Assembly: GCF_050436995.1 (NCBI RefSeq)
Contig: NC_134758.1
Coordinates: 3,038,001 to 3,102,000, forward strand
Reading direction: 5' to 3'
From: Anticarsia gemmatalis
Lineage: Eukaryota > Arthropoda > Insecta > Lepidoptera > Erebidae
Length of the DNA stretch: 64,000 nucleotides
Below are positions 48,931 through 61,740 of the stretch, one piece after another (position 1 is the stretch's first letter; every line of letters starts with the position of its first letter). The position numbers were made by a program, and so were the translations under genes. The notes below the pieces were generated by a model. It was not told the DNA's origin, did no database searches, and worked only from the letters and a program-made list of their open reading frames with translations.

Positions 48931-49361
48931 ATTCTATTGTGCGTTATGACAGCTGACTCGGTTATAAGTGACAGTTGGAATACGCTACTGTTATGATACG
49001 TACAATGTAAATGTGTAATATTGTTATTGTGCTTTGTGAATCATGTTGTCGTTTATCCAACGGTAACAGATATGAGTGAATAAGATTTTTTTCTGTCATG
49101 CGCTTCATGATTTTTGAATGGGGCTTCTTTTACCAAAACTGGGTTATTTTGACCCTGCCAATCACGAGATTTTTGGAATTTTTGAAGCCGAAAAAATGCT
49201 ACTAAGTTCTATTGTGTTTGGATGTTCTTAATTTTAATTCAATGGCAATCGCATGCTCTAACATGAGACTGAATTTTTAAACAGTGATAAATAGGTAAAG
49301 AACACAACTTTTCTGCTAGCACCTTCGTGTTCAAAAGAAGGGGAATTATAAAAGTAAGTCC
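48931..49361. other. Unannotated spacer
   Basis: Nothing recognised. Confidence 0.5.
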
Positions 49362-49450
49362 TCAACCCGCACTTGGCCAGCGTGGTGAACGTAACTCCCT
49401 CAATTCGGGAGGAAACCTTTAAAAAACAGTGAAAAATTCATGGGATAACA
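49362..49450 (+). mobile_element. Retroposon tail (GCCAGCG family), copy 3
   Basis: CAACCCGCACTTGGCCAGCG, TGGTGAACGTAACTCCCTC, AATTCGGGAGGAAACC and ACAGTG..ATGGGATAA. It keeps the left block almost intact but has lost part of the middle and the CAGCAGTGGGACA block. Confidence 0.7.
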
Positions 49451-50120
49451 AAATAAAAAATATTGAACGTTATAGACTTGCATGTATAAAATTAGTTAGA
49501 AATAGAATAGTAAATGGTCCTTGAATGATAGTAATAGTATACTAGAAATGTTTTAGTTATTTGACATACATTTGTAGTAGTTACAGTCTAAGTTCAGATA
49601 ATGTAAGCGTCTGTTACCCTTGAAACTTTGTAGCGGAACAGTGATTGTACGGAAATTTACTATGACAATGTATTCAAACTTGTTATACAGATATATTGTT
49701 TGTACATTTATAGTAAGACATTGCTAACAAGATATTTTAAGGCTTTTTGATCTACGTGTCCTAAATTTAAAAAAATACTGTTGATATGAGGAATGGATTC
49801 GCTCACGAGTCCATTGCAGACTAGATACTCCTTCAAGAACTGTTCATAGAACATTAAGGGCCAGTTTTACAGACTATAAAAAAGTTTGATATAGGGGTTA
49901 GCTCAAAACTGTAAAGTAGTGAGACAAGTGACACGATAAATGTTTTATTTCAATGCATTTCATATAATATCCTGAAACGACACTTTTATTTGTCTTCAAA
50001 ATTTTAATGCAGTCATATTTATTTTAATTATGTTTAATTAAAGACTTAATGACACGTACTGACAGTCGCACGAAGTGAGGTCTGTTCTTGATACAAAGCT
50101 CAATTTTCTGCTTCTCGCTA
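49451..50120. other. Unannotated spacer
   Basis: AT-rich, with no recognised feature. Confidence 0.5.
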
Positions 50121-50335
50121 TATTATGATACTAGCTTTTGCCGGTGACGTCGTCTGCGTAAAAAAAAACTTGGGATAAAAAGTATATAGTATCCCATGTG
50201 ATAATCGAAATATCAGTGTACCAAATTTCATTAAAATCCATCCAATAGTTTTTTTTTTGTGAATGAGTGACAAACAAACATTCGTCTATGACCCATACCT
50301 ACTTGCTAACATTCGTATTTATAATATTAGTATGG
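50121..50335 (+). mobile_element. Widespread insect LINE-type tail or derivative
   Basis: Blocks in order: ACTAGCTTTTGCCGG, GACGTCGTCTGCGT, AAAAAGTATATAGTATCCCA, ACCAAATTTCATTAAAATCC, AGTGACAAACAAACATTCG, and ATTTATAATATTAGTATGG. I recognise this string as a repeat found across many insect genomes, usually as a 5'-truncated non-LTR retrotransposon end or a non-autonomous relative. The clade is not assigned. It has no coding capacity here. Confidence 0.75.
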
Positions 50336-50753
50336 CTTCTTAAAAATAACAGATTCTGATAAGTAGATATAACCTTTTGTCTTAATAACATTGATGTTTT
50401 TGAAGACAATATTTTGAAAGGTCAATGATCTTTGTGATGGGTTAAATGGTGGCTGTTAATTTTCCTTTAAGTACAAAATTTTCTCAACCAAACTCTATTC
50501 CAAGAATCTTTTGGCATTTTAGGTCTGGTTTTCCCATGGCCGGTTAACCTTATTCAGAGAATAATGGAATAATTGAGATATTTTAAACAAATTCTTCATA
50601 GATTATTTCATTGAAATATGAAAATTATTTTTAAATAAAAGTTATCTCAGCATGTAAAATCACAATGGTCGGACGGAATTATACCCCAATTTAAAGTAAC
50701 GTATTTAATGTTTAATTAAATTAAACAATGTTTTAAATAAGGATTCCTTACAA
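50336..50753. other. Unannotated spacer
   Basis: Nothing recognised. Confidence 0.5.
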
Positions 50754-50833
50754 TTCTTCTTTTTATCGTATGGTCAGTGGTCAACCTAGTGTAAAAGTTG
50801 TTCTTGCCGCCCGAAGGCCATTGACATGGCTTA
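50754..50833 (-). mobile_element. 5'-truncated tail of the 5S-headed SINE (or its LINE partner)
   Basis: On the minus strand it reads GGCCTTCGGGCGGCAAGAAC, then ACACTAGGTTGACCACTGACC and ATACGATAAAAAGAAGAA. It matches the last 75 bases of the elements at 2.1 and 4.5 kb. The 5S-like head is absent, so this is either a 5'-truncated SINE or the tail of the LINE that mobilises it. Confidence 0.8.
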
Positions 50834-50931
50834 TTTCCTACCAGTGAAATTAGCCTATCTATTAATAGTAATTTAACTATCTGCCCGAGTGAAGTCAGTA
50901 CGTTAATAATTAAATCACTAAAAATAACTAA

Positions 50932-50969
50932 TTCAATCTAGTAATTTCGACTGACAATTAGATTGAATA
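50932..50969. repeat. 10-bp inverted repeat
   Basis: ATTCAATCTA and TAGATTGAAT are exact reverse complements around an 18-nt spacer. It is probably a chance or foldback structure in AT-rich DNA. Confidence 0.55.
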
Positions 50970-53900
50970 ACTTATCTTTTAAAACAGTTAAATGTTTCAA
51001 TTTAGAACATACGTATCCAACGTCATTTTGTTAATTCATTTTGACAGCTACATAAATGTTGCCAAATTATAATTGCAAATTAACATTGAAAACAAAATAT
51101 AGAGCGATATTTGAGTGGCATAGTAGTTATATTAATTCATTAGCATACCCTTACCAGAAACAGTTAAAACTAATCAACAACTATGCTTGTTAAAATTTAC
51201 ATTTATATGAAAACTAAACTAAAATACGTAGTTACTCGTATAATGTTGTGTGTTGAAAAAGGCTTGTATTCCTGTTATTTTGTAGAAAATGTAACACAAA
51301 ATAATTACATTTGCAAATCAAATGCCGATTTCCGGAAACAATCACTCAGGGTGATTACAAGTCGTGCCCGCAATAACTTAATGTTCGTACGTCGTGGGCG
51401 GTTGACAGTGTTGCCACATGCAAATTTAAATTCGCCATTGACATTTATATCCTTTTTAGAGCTGCGAATATACAAATAAAATTGCAAGCTAGCTGCCTAC
51501 TGGTCCATATAAATCTACACAGGATTTAGCAAGTTTTTTCATCACGTTGAAAGTTTCACACACAGTTTGTTTTAAACATTCATGCGCTAAAAATCTAACG
51601 TATGATCGACTGTCAAAACATTTTCCATTAAAAGAAACGGCCAAATATTTTGTTACACTGAACGAATTCGAAAATAAATTCCTCCATTTTGCAAACTGAC
51701 TCGTGGTTTGACGTTGCACACGGAAAAATAAAAATATTTCTCTTGACATTATTCATTTTTATTTTCACACGAAATATAAACAACGGTTGAAATCCAGTAG
51801 AGTAACTTCTGTGTTTTGTTAGTATATATTGGAAATATTTCCTTGTTTCGTGGGAGGATGGTTATTTGACATGGCAACACTAAGCCAATGTCATTTGTGA
51901 CCGTTGACGCCGCGCAATTGGTGTAATTGACATTAAGTGGATCATACGCGCCTGTTTGTACGTGACTTGAGTATTTGCAGGTATAACTTGAACATACCTA
52001 CACCATATAATACAGTTTAATCATAACAAAATTAAGTAGCAATTACCGTATAATACCTAAGTAACATTTTTTTGAAAAGATAAAGCAACGTGATAATTTC
52101 TTTTTTAATTCAAACAACTAAAAATACAGCGCTCTTTTTGTACCCTGTAATTTAACGTCAATGTGACATAAAGTGCTGTCACATTTGACAGTTAATATTT
52201 TCTTTGGTAGTAAAGACAAAATGCAACGTTTTTTACTTTACATTGAAAAATTTTAAACTTTATTTGTCTATCCGTTAAAAGCCTTTTAATTCGTGTCAGT
52301 GTATGAAAATTAAGTTCTAATTCATTGTGATGTGTTAACACATACTTAATTACTTTCATCACGAAACCCATGTTTTACACCAGCAAACAAATATTCGGAA
52401 ACATACTGCATAATGGAAGGCAAAAATACATATTTTTGTACCATAACTGTTCCATTATAAACTTTAGAATGCGTCAAGTAATTATTACTTTTAATCGTTT
52501 AACGGTCGTTGCATTCAAGAAGGGTCGGTCCCTATAGGCAACAGCTGTTATCAAGGCGAAAAAAAAAACTCAGGCAAAGGTGTTTCGGCTATCGCAGGTA
52601 ATCTCACTTCTCTAAAAATATGTTGTGTTTATTGTAAAGACATGTTATGAAAACGTTTAAGGAACAATTTCACAGCTTATGGATAGATGTCATCTAACCT
52701 ATCCGGTAGATAAAGTAACACCAATATGTGAAAAACGGTCAAAACTTCACCTGATACTCTAACCGATTCTTGAGAACTGCTGAACCGGACACCAAAGTTA
52801 TATACGACAAATTTGGTATATTTAACTTCTTTATATTGCGTTATATTTTTTACCTACATGCCTGAGTAATCAACAGTGATGTCGACACTCGCTATATGTC
52901 CTAGCATTAATAGCCAGAACGACTGAAGACTTCGTAATCCATTATAGTCAATCAGTTTGATTGGCGCTTCAGTAAAACACTCGGTCGAGCCACTCGATTA
53001 GTGTAATGGCAACTTATCGCCGTGTTAATCTTGTCTATGTTTTAAAACTATTGTGGCAACACTGCCTGTCATTTGAAAGTGACTTTTTTTGACGTTCGTT
53101 TTTTGAATAACTTTTTTTATTTTTAATCGACGTAAAAAGGCTGTATTGTAACAGCCAGGGAGTCTAAAATCACAATTGTTTATCGATGAGTAACGGTAAA
53201 AGTGTTGTACATAATTATGTGAAATGCTAAACTAGAAGTAAGTCTCACCTACTGATCACGTGTCAGTAACTACAAGCAATTCACTCGAATAATGTGTTTA
53301 CTTGCCCTCTATTGACCTTACAACTTAATAAAAAAGCCTTTAACAGCATAATCAAAGCACATACATAGTCTCTACTATAATCCATTAAAATTGCAGTTCC
53401 TTAAATTGGCAGTTCTAAAACGATCGTACACCTGCACGCTTCGCTTATGGTGGGTAAGCAGTAATGGGGTAGTAAACATAAAGTGCATATCCCATAAACT
53501 TGGCTTGCCTTTGTGAAACATTAAATATACTAAGACGTGTGCTTCAACCTTCTGTTTTTGTTATTAAAAACATAAAATTTGGAATTACTTTTCTACGTAA
53601 GTGCTTATATAAACGTTAAATGTTAAATATTGCCTACTTATTTTAAGCGACGTTTTAACGGGTATGTATATTATCTAGTAAGTTGATTTAAATTTAGGTA
53701 AATGATAGACTTCAAACGCAAAGATTGTGTACCATTCTCAGGTTCATAGTAGTAGACTGATATCAACTAAGAAGCCCGGTATTCAAAACCTATTGAAGAT
53801 ACTAAAATAGGATCCTAAAACCGTGCCTTCAGGTTAAATTCAGTCTATTTATACGGGTTATCAAAATGACACAGCTTCAAATTCTATAGTAAATTTTGTA

Positions 53901-54914
53901 TTGCACAAAATACCCTCCTAAATATAGAATACAAAACATTTTTAAACAAAGTGTCAATTCCCAAAAGTTATGGAAATATTTCTGAATAAAAGTTAAGGGT
54001 TCGAGAGAGTTTCAGATTGTCACATTGAAATTCACATTAAAAGTTAATAACGAACAAGGGGAAACTTTTGTCTATGATTCGATTATGGCAACTCTGGATC
54101 TAACGAACGATCATTATGGTGATGTAAATCCAAGATATTGTTTTAGTAATACTTGAAAGTATCTTAGTGCATTGTAAAATTAATATTCTATTATTTATAT
54201 CATCTTGAACAGCGTTTCTTATTCTTCTCGTTCTTATCCCACGTTACGTTGAGTCGCCACTATTTTTTTTCTTAAAAACATGCTGCAAACTGTATTTGGC
54301 TTATTTTTTCATCACTGATAGCATGCTTGCCAAATGACGTTTGGGTGATAGTCACTAACAAATGAATAACATCAAATTTTCTTATCGATTTCGTTAACGA
54401 ACCACTTGGAAAATATAAGTTCTAAACAAAATTTTTGCTCTAAACCGTCCAGCAAAATTTCCGTAAAATTAACACCAAAATCAAAAATTTACAATCTCGC
54501 CTTTGAGTCACGAACATCCTCTTACGATCCATGTTTATGACAGACACGCTACCAAATTAGTTGGTCCACCGATTTGACTCTTCAGCTTTTGAAAATTCAG
54601 TATGTGTAGGAAAACTCATATAGAATGCATAAACGTACGAACCGACTTCATAAGCAGCTTATTTAAAATTATAATTTACAACTGGCAACCCTCGGTGCTG
54701 TAACAGTTTGGTTTAATTCGAAAACGATGGCAACACCATGACACATGACAATAATTTGTATGCTAATGTTGGTAACACGTAAGGGTGACCTACTGATCCG
54801 TCGCTTGTAATTGAGATTGTATATGTTTTGCTTGAGGTTTATAAGTTTATTGCTGCAAGATACTGCTTCAATTATATTTTTGATTTAAAGTGTAAAATAA
54901 TCTACCAACGAGTT

Positions 54915-54982
54915 TTTTTTTCATCGTTTCGTTAGAGGTCAACCTGGGTCAAAGTTGTGTAAGCCGCTAGAACCACCTTTGA
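54915..54982 (-). mobile_element. Decayed tail of the 5S-headed SINE family
   Basis: Minus-strand reading AAAGGTGGTTCTAGCGGCTT, then ACACAACTTTGACCCAGGTT and GACCTCTAACG, then an A-rich end, follows the terminal ~65 bases of the 2.1-kb SINE with substitutions. It is the most diverged of the four copies. Confidence 0.65.
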
Positions 54983-55388
54983 TTTTACATTGCCTAAAAA
55001 CTGTTATCTTAATAGAGACAACATTCGAAACCGACTTTTTACGTGCTCTAAGAGTCACTTATTTAGACTAACTTTAGAATTTTCGGAAAGTATTCTACTT
55101 CAAATATATGTTCCGCAGTATTCTTTGGATGATCCAAATTGGATCAGATACTGTTCAGCTGAAGCACTTCCTGAACTTATTGCTGTTTCCCATTTTCCGC
55201 TTGATTAATAAAAAAAAAATACTAGCCACAAAAAGAAAGTTTTCACCTCTCCAGAATAAGTATCAAATAGCTTATTACGTGGAATTTTGACAGATGTTTT
55301 CATACATTTGCTGTCACTTAAATAGGTTACAGTTAACTTATTTATAAGGTGTGAAATTGACCTTGAAAGTGTAAGTATTTAAATCCAT
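54983..55388. other. Unannotated spacer
   Basis: Two short plus-strand frames (54990-55208 and 55108-55290) overlap in different frames, carry no domain and are not supported. Confidence 0.45.
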
Positions 55389-55592
55389 GCCTCCGTGGCG
55401 CATCAGTTAAGTTCCTTACAATGTCGCTACCTCTGCATTAGGGGGGTCTTAGGCTCGATTCCCACATGGATAAATATTTGTACGATCCACAAATTGTTGT
55501 TCGGGTCCGTTATTTGTGTGTTTGTAAAAGTCCCCGCGACACAAGAGCAATTCTTAATGCGGTAGTAATTTTAAAAAAACAAACAAAAAAAA
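55389..55592 (+). mobile_element. tRNA-derived SINE, plus-strand copy
   Basis: Starts GCCTCCGTGGCGCATCAG, carrying the A-box, and has the B-box GGCTCGATTCC at 55452-55462. The body ATAAATATTTGTACGATCC, ACAAATTGTTGTTCGGGTCC and GACACAAGAGCAATTC follows, with an A-rich tail. I recognise this as an abundant lepidopteran SINE type. It is the same family as the minus-strand copy at 12845-13013. The tail borders a TTGTGTTGCCAAT word counted in the GGCAAC cluster. Confidence 0.85.
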
Positions 55593-58500
55593 TTGTGTTG
55601 CCAATATAAAATTTGCCCAGATACTTCTCAGCACCAAAAAGGTTTTAAACAAACATTTAGTAATGAGGTTGTATGTCACCGGCTGTATCATTAGCCTCGG
55701 ATCATCGGCCCGTGAGATGTCAGCGTTCTAGTTCATAACTTTAATTGGCTCTAACTTACCTAATAGACTGTGAATTGATCTATTGTTATGTTGTTCTATG
55801 TATATACAGATTTAGTTATAAAGTTAGGATGAAACTACCTGGATATGAATAGTAGTATTAGCTAATGCTTGCGTAGGATTTTTTCTAGACTGAAGTTGAC
55901 CAATAAAAACAGTTGTTTCAATGTAACTTGTAATTTTATGAAATAGTAGGGTTAGATTTACCTATAAAAGAAGTATAAAACGATTTTAAATATTCTGGAT
56001 ACACAAAAAGTGTGTAAAAAATACTCGTTGTCAAATTCGGATTGCCAAAATAAAGTTCTAAAAGTTTTCAATTCTAATTAAAACACACTAAACGCAAAGA
56101 AAGATTTAGCAGAATCCGCACCGAGTAAAGCAATATAAAGAGAACAGCACAGCTTAATTTTTATACAAGATGCGGAAGAAAATGACAGAAAAATATTCAT
56201 CGCGAACTGCATTTTGCACCTAAATTATGAACTGTTCGTTAACGAAGCCACTGCAAAACGGAATGTGCATCGTGAAAGAAGATTTGAAAGCCGCTTTACC
56301 AGTGCCGCGTACGGCTTGAGAACCTATTTTGACTGGCTACTAATTTGGTAAAACTATTTATTATAATATTATAGAATATGGTACAACGCAAACACACATT
56401 TTACTGCAGAATACATGGCGTTTCGGTGATTCGGCGCAAGCTGGCTGGGAAAACTAGAGTTTGTGATAATTCAGGTCTTTTATTAATTTTGAACATGCGA
56501 CGTAAAAGTTAAAAAGTTATAACTAAGGCACGAATTTCTACAGTCGGTAGCTACCATCGAGTATCTATAGTTAAAACGTAATTCAAAGTGAGTTCTCACG
56601 GCATCTGCTAGAGGCACTCGCACCTAGCTGGCTATCAATCTAAGACGATTGCAGAATATCGCCCATTAAAAGAAATCCGAATAAAGAGGCAAGGTGAGAA
56701 ATAGTGGATGTTCATATTATTCTTGGCAGGTGAAGGTGCTAGCGTACGTAAGATAGGGATTTAGTGGTCTCCAGAATTTTCGTAGTTTATTAACGTGCAA
56801 GTGGGTCCGACAGGTCACCGCAACGTTATCGATCCCTGCTAGTTTGAAACCTGAACGTGTATGACCGTCCTAAACCCTCAAACGGGTACCCAAGTAATAT
56901 AATATCAGGATTTTTGATACGGCACGCTAACAAGGATTGGAAACCACGGAAATGCTAAATTGGGACTAAAGTTCTCATCTTACACGATCTACCCGCCAAA
57001 TGATGTAATATTTAGTTCATTTCTGTACCGTCTTCTCAAAGTATCTAATTTCTTTGTACATATTGTTTAACAGATACGGTATTGTAAAGTTAGAATGGAT
57101 TTTTCAAAGCCGGATCACCCTCGGGGTGTGTATGATAATTTTGTTGTTGTACTTCCAAAACTTTTGTGATGCTTGTGTTGCGAGTTTGTAATATAAAATT
57201 GGGGTTCGACCACAAAAACTGGGTACCTGTGTTGTCAAATGTACCACTGATTTATTGAATTTAAGCACTGCACAATGCGGAATCATTTTAAAACTGACTT
57301 ATGGTATTAAAAAAACGCCTCCTGATTTACCTAATGTGGTATTTAAAGCATAAAAATATACGGTTTTTGCCATTTTTAGTGAAGTATGAAATACTTCTTG
57401 TTCTCAAAGTTGACAATAAGTATTTAGAGAGTAAAATTCAAAATTTGTCAATACAAACTTAACAAAAAGCTTCAAACTTCAGAAAGCCGTTTCCCAACAA
57501 TTAATCGACGAATTTCAGTCCCTAAAGGTTGTTGCAACAATAGACAAGCTATCTTTAAACACCGTTTACACGACACAATTTTGATATCAATCCGTTTATT
57601 TGAAAATTGCCAATTCGATCGCGAATAAGTTCCAAGAGAATTATTAAAATCCGTCAATATCATAAGATTAATTAATTTTTTAGAAGTGCAAAGTTTCTTG
57701 TAAAGTTGCAGTTATGAAGCACAGAAGTTTTCGAATGACACCGAACATCGAATATGTATGTAATTATATAAAAAAAACTGTTTAAAAGGTGACCTTAATG
57801 ACAGCAGATGCACTCCAGCCTGCCTTTGGGTGAATTAACGATAAAATAGGGCGAGTGCATAATAAAAGGGGGAGGTAAAGTTACAGTTTATTGTTCAAAT
57901 TCCGTATGACTGTTGCCAATCTGTCATACCCCAATTTCAAGTCCGATTTAGACAGACACGTGTAACACAGCTGTAACGGGAACAACAGCCGTAGGGTCCG
58001 GATAAAAGGGTCTTTCACTAAAGAGAAATGTGTGAAGTGCCTTCATCTGTATAGAGTAAATGTTATTTTGTTTAATACATCCGCGTCTACATTACATTTG
58101 TTTGCTATGTCACAGCTGGGACTTTATAAGATCTATTTGGCTTTTTGTTTTGTCATATATACTTGTATTTAACTTAACTTAATTCGAATTTTGTCATAAG
58201 TTCTTAAAAGTTGTGTTGTGTGCATTTTATCAGACATGGAGTGTATCCAAACGTATCGAAGTATGTTTATCAGTTGTTAAGTTACCATAGTACAAGCTCT
58301 GCTTAGTTTAGAATGAAAGAACTCTGTGTTAGTCACAAAAATATTAAAAATGAAAGGGTAGTGGCATGATGTGATTATTTTCTTTACGAATTTAATTGCT
58401 ATTTAATGTATCGAATAAAAAAATTTATGCCGAATGTTCAACGTGTCGGAATTGTTACATATTGTTATTGTTCGAATTATTTTTTCTAAAAAATAGTATC

Positions 58501-59430
58501 AGAGGCTTGTTAAAACAAATTTCAATTAATATCCGTAAAATGATTTGTAGCGCTAGTGATGTAGTAATTTCTAAAGTTCCTAGAACTAGCACGCCAAAAT
58601 AACCTGTCTAATTTTACGTTATTGTTTCACGTTATAGCTCTTATATTTACTGATATTACTAATAGTTGTATTTGTTTATTTGCGATGGTTAATCGAGTAC
58701 ACTGGGTTGAAATAACTGCGTTTCTCAGAACGATTGGGTAGAAAATAATAGCTGTATTATAAATACGTATGCTTTGTTATTTTATATAATGGATAGTTCT
58801 GCGTTTGTGAGGGCGTCTATGAGAGTTTTAAATTATTTAATAATGTATATGTGATGATAATGTGATACGCTTGGGCTATTTGAAAGATACACTATCTAAT
58901 ATTTATGTCGTAAAATTACATAATACCTTTTATCTTATGAGACAAATTACTTAAAGCGTAGTTTAAAATAGTATCGCGATAGGCTAAATATAAATTGACT
59001 TTAAAATAGAAAACACTTACTCTAAATATTCACAAAAATAATGTTTCCATAAAAAATGTACTTTCTAAATAAATTTCGCGAGACAAGTATATTTTCTAGA
59101 CACGAAATTCAAGATTAACCCTTTAAAGTAGTGACAGTGAATTAAGTCTATTTTATTAATGGCTTACATAAGCCGTCTGAATGCTTCGTTCTGAAATCTC
59201 TTGTAGTGAAATGGTCATTGTTCTCCAAATATTATTATGCTAATTCGCTCTTGTAATTAATTGTATTGTTTCAATTTAATTAGTTTTCGTGTAAATTCCG
59301 AACGAACGTTGTTCGAGGCGGGGAATATTCGTTTCGAAATTCAAATGCAAAGTTTTTTTTAATAGCAGTATTGTTGATCTGCTTTTTACGAAAGAGGTTT
59401 ACTTAAGATAAATAAAGTGAATTTAGTGAT
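55593..59430. other. Unannotated spacer
   Basis: About 3.8 kb, AT-rich. Frames at 57104-57286, 57472-57663 and 58396-58602 lack domains or splice support. A further TGACTGTTGCCAATCTGTCA word at 57907-57926 echoes the 51-55 kb motif cluster. Confidence 0.45.
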
Positions 59431-59570
59431 TTACTTTTAAACTTACTCCCGCACTTGGCCAGCGTGGTGGATTTAAGGCCTAACCCCTCCCTCATTACGG
59501 GAGGAGACCCTTGCCCAGCAGTGGGACATTAATGGGTTAAATTTATTATTATTATTATTACTTTTAAACT
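59431..59570 (+). mobile_element. Intact short retroposon (GCCAGCG family) with 13-bp TSD, copy 4
   Basis: The body at 59444-59557 contains GCACTTGGCCAGCGTGGTGG, AAGGCCTAACCCCTCCC, GGGAGGAGACCCTTGCCCAG and CAGTGGGACATTAATGGG, and ends in (ATT)n. It is flanked by perfect 13-bp repeats TTACTTTTAAACT at 59431-59443 and 59558-59570. Target duplication plus a simple-repeat tail proves retroposition. At 114 bp with no pol III boxes it is best read as a 5'-truncated LINE end. I recognise the sequence as common in Lepidoptera. The other copies in this window are at 1.2, 41.7 and 49.4 kb, all in the same orientation. Confidence 0.85.
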
Positions 59571-61655
59571 ATTAGTGTGTATTACCAATGTTGCTGTTTT
59601 ATTAATATACGGTAAAGCCATTATCCTATTCGGTATTATAAAATATCTAAATCTTAATATTAATTTCACTATATTCCTAAGTGCCATTTAATCTAGGCCG
59701 TCTATAACAACCTTTTGAAATAACAGTGTTTACAATCGCAAAAAAAATCTTCAAAATTATTCCAGAGCGGCCTTAAAATATCTATCATCGATATCTATTA
59801 GTACATTAAAGTATAAAAGAACGTAAACTATGAATATTAAATGCCTAAGTCAACCAGATAGCGGCGTACAAACAGGGTAGAATCGGAACGCGTCGCCGCA
59901 TAAACCATTAGAGGCCATTAAAATTATGTACTCATGCCGTTTACCATCGTTGTATAATTTTATGAGCGGGCAATGAAAAATTATTAATCAGATTTATTTA
60001 TTGTGATTTTTTGGGAGTGCGGAAATGAGATACGGGTTAGGGATGGACGGCGTTACTAATCGTTGGAAATTGTAATTAACCGTTTTTTAAAAAAGTCAAA
60101 TTATGCGGAAAGTTTAGTACAGGGTTTCGAAATGTAAAAGGAAATCAGAAAAAGTAAGTAGGTAATATAGTGAAAGGGTGTTTAATCATAAAAGTTAGAC
60201 GCGAAATGTCTCTTACCTAAAATGAGTCACACACACACATATAGGCATATTTTTTTTGGCAAAGTTGACATCACTTTCTAAACTATTTTCTAAAGCAGAA
60301 ACAGCTTTACCTAGCTTACCTTTAGCCAAGTATAAAAAAATTACTCTTTTATAAAAATAATCATAACTAAACAGGTAAGCATAAAAAACTTGTCACATCC
60401 AAAACTAATTTACTTCCAGCACTGAATCAACATTAGAAAAACAGAACCCTTAGTTTTCCGTCATAAACAAGCTTATTTACATCATTAAACTTCAAATTAG
60501 CGGGCCGGTAGTAAACGACGCCACTGACGATGATAACGCACGGACACCTACCTTCGTTCACGCTTTACACCCAGTCAATATTAGGAATGATAGAGAATTA
60601 TATAATGTACTGTTATGATAGTGAAGTAATGGATAATGTCCGTTTACTTTTTGTGAAATTAATTTAGAAAAGTTGTTATTTTCACAATAGTTTTTTTTAT
60701 GCAGGGCAACACTTATACCGCTATTATTCTAAGCTGTCATGACGTAAAAATAAAATTATTTTTTTGAATGCCGCTCGAGACATTTCTTTTCTTCTGTAAT
60801 TTATTTTAACGTTATATTTGCTGAATGGTATAAACCCAAAATAATGTTAAACTGGAGCTGACATGTGCTATGCTTAACCTTGTACTATTGTACTGAAAAT
60901 GATGTGATAAGTGCAAACAATGAACAGAAAAAAACACATTGAATAATAAAAAAGTATAGTTTCTCGCTGACACGAAGAAACGATAGTTTTCCTTTAAATA
61001 AATGATTTGATTTGATTATCCAAACGAGTGGAGTGACCAAAACTCAAGGAAGTTGTGGAGAATCCTCGAAGCTGATATTTTATTCAGTCTCGCTATATCC
61101 GATGGAATTGAGAAGTGTACTAAGTGTAATATTTTCGTTTGTTTATTTCTAGGGACCTTGGGATAGCAAACGTACGGGAAATACAGCTATTTTCGACGTA
61201 AATTATTTAGTGGAAATCAATAATGAATTAGAATAGCAGAGGAAATTACTGTGGTGCTGTTTTTATAGCAATTTTAGTATAACGATATTTTAAACTGATT
61301 TACGGCCATATTTTGTAAAGTTACTAGCGCCCGCCTCGGCCTTGCCTGCTTTAAATGTAAATTTACAAGAAAACCTATACAATTTTAACACATAAACCAT
61401 GTATTTGAATCACTATCTATTGAAAAAAACCGTATCAAAATACGTTGCGTGGTTTTAAGAAATCTAAGCATACAAAAAGGCAGGCAGTGAACAGTGACTT
61501 TGTTATATACTATATACCTTAGCGACAGAAAACTAAAGAAAGCTTAAATGGAGCTGTTTATATTTTATTTGTATGTACGATCTCAGCGTCTGTCCGTACC
61601 ACCTTATTATACAGAAAAATATTAATGTATATTACGAATGCAGTCAGTTTAGCTG
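59571..61655. other. Unannotated spacer
   Basis: AT-rich. A lone TAGCGGGCCGGTA at about 60499 matches the end of the 23.8-kb inverted-repeat element, and a short (CA)n run lies at about 60230. No gene recognised. Confidence 0.5.
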
Positions 61656-61740
61656 ATTCACCCGGATGCCGGATGTCCGAACTAAACATATATTTAGTCC
61701 GGGTATATCCGGATACGGATGTGATGCCGAAATATTCCGT
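61656..61740. repeat. Degenerate CCGGAT-rich patch
   Basis: CCGGAT, CCGGATGTCCG, AGTCCGGGTATATCCGGATA and GGATGTGATGCCGAAATATT cluster in 85 bases. It resembles decayed CCGGAT/ATCCGG simple repeat of the sort seen in lepidopteran genomes. Palindromic units would allow hairpins. Confidence 0.5.

Larger units (their letters stand above)
51041..55602. promoter_or_regulatory. Cluster of GGCAAC / TGACA motifs
   Basis: Ten GGCAAC or GTTGCC words were counted by eye (51058, 51410, 51873, 52537, 53008, 53055, 54087, 54684, 54729, 55597). Four sit within about 20 bases of TGACA or TGTCA and agree on TGGCAACAC(T): GTTGACAGTGTTGCCACA, TTGACATGGCAACAC, GTGGCAACACTGCCTGTCA and ATGGCAACACCATGACA. A fifth (51058) keeps the pair but with TTTGGCAAC. 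The core resembles GGCAAC-type core-promoter words described in Drosophila. The frames at 51183-51479 (plus) and 51489-51749 (minus, 86 codons) in the same region have no recognised domain. Function is inferred only. Confidence 0.35.
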
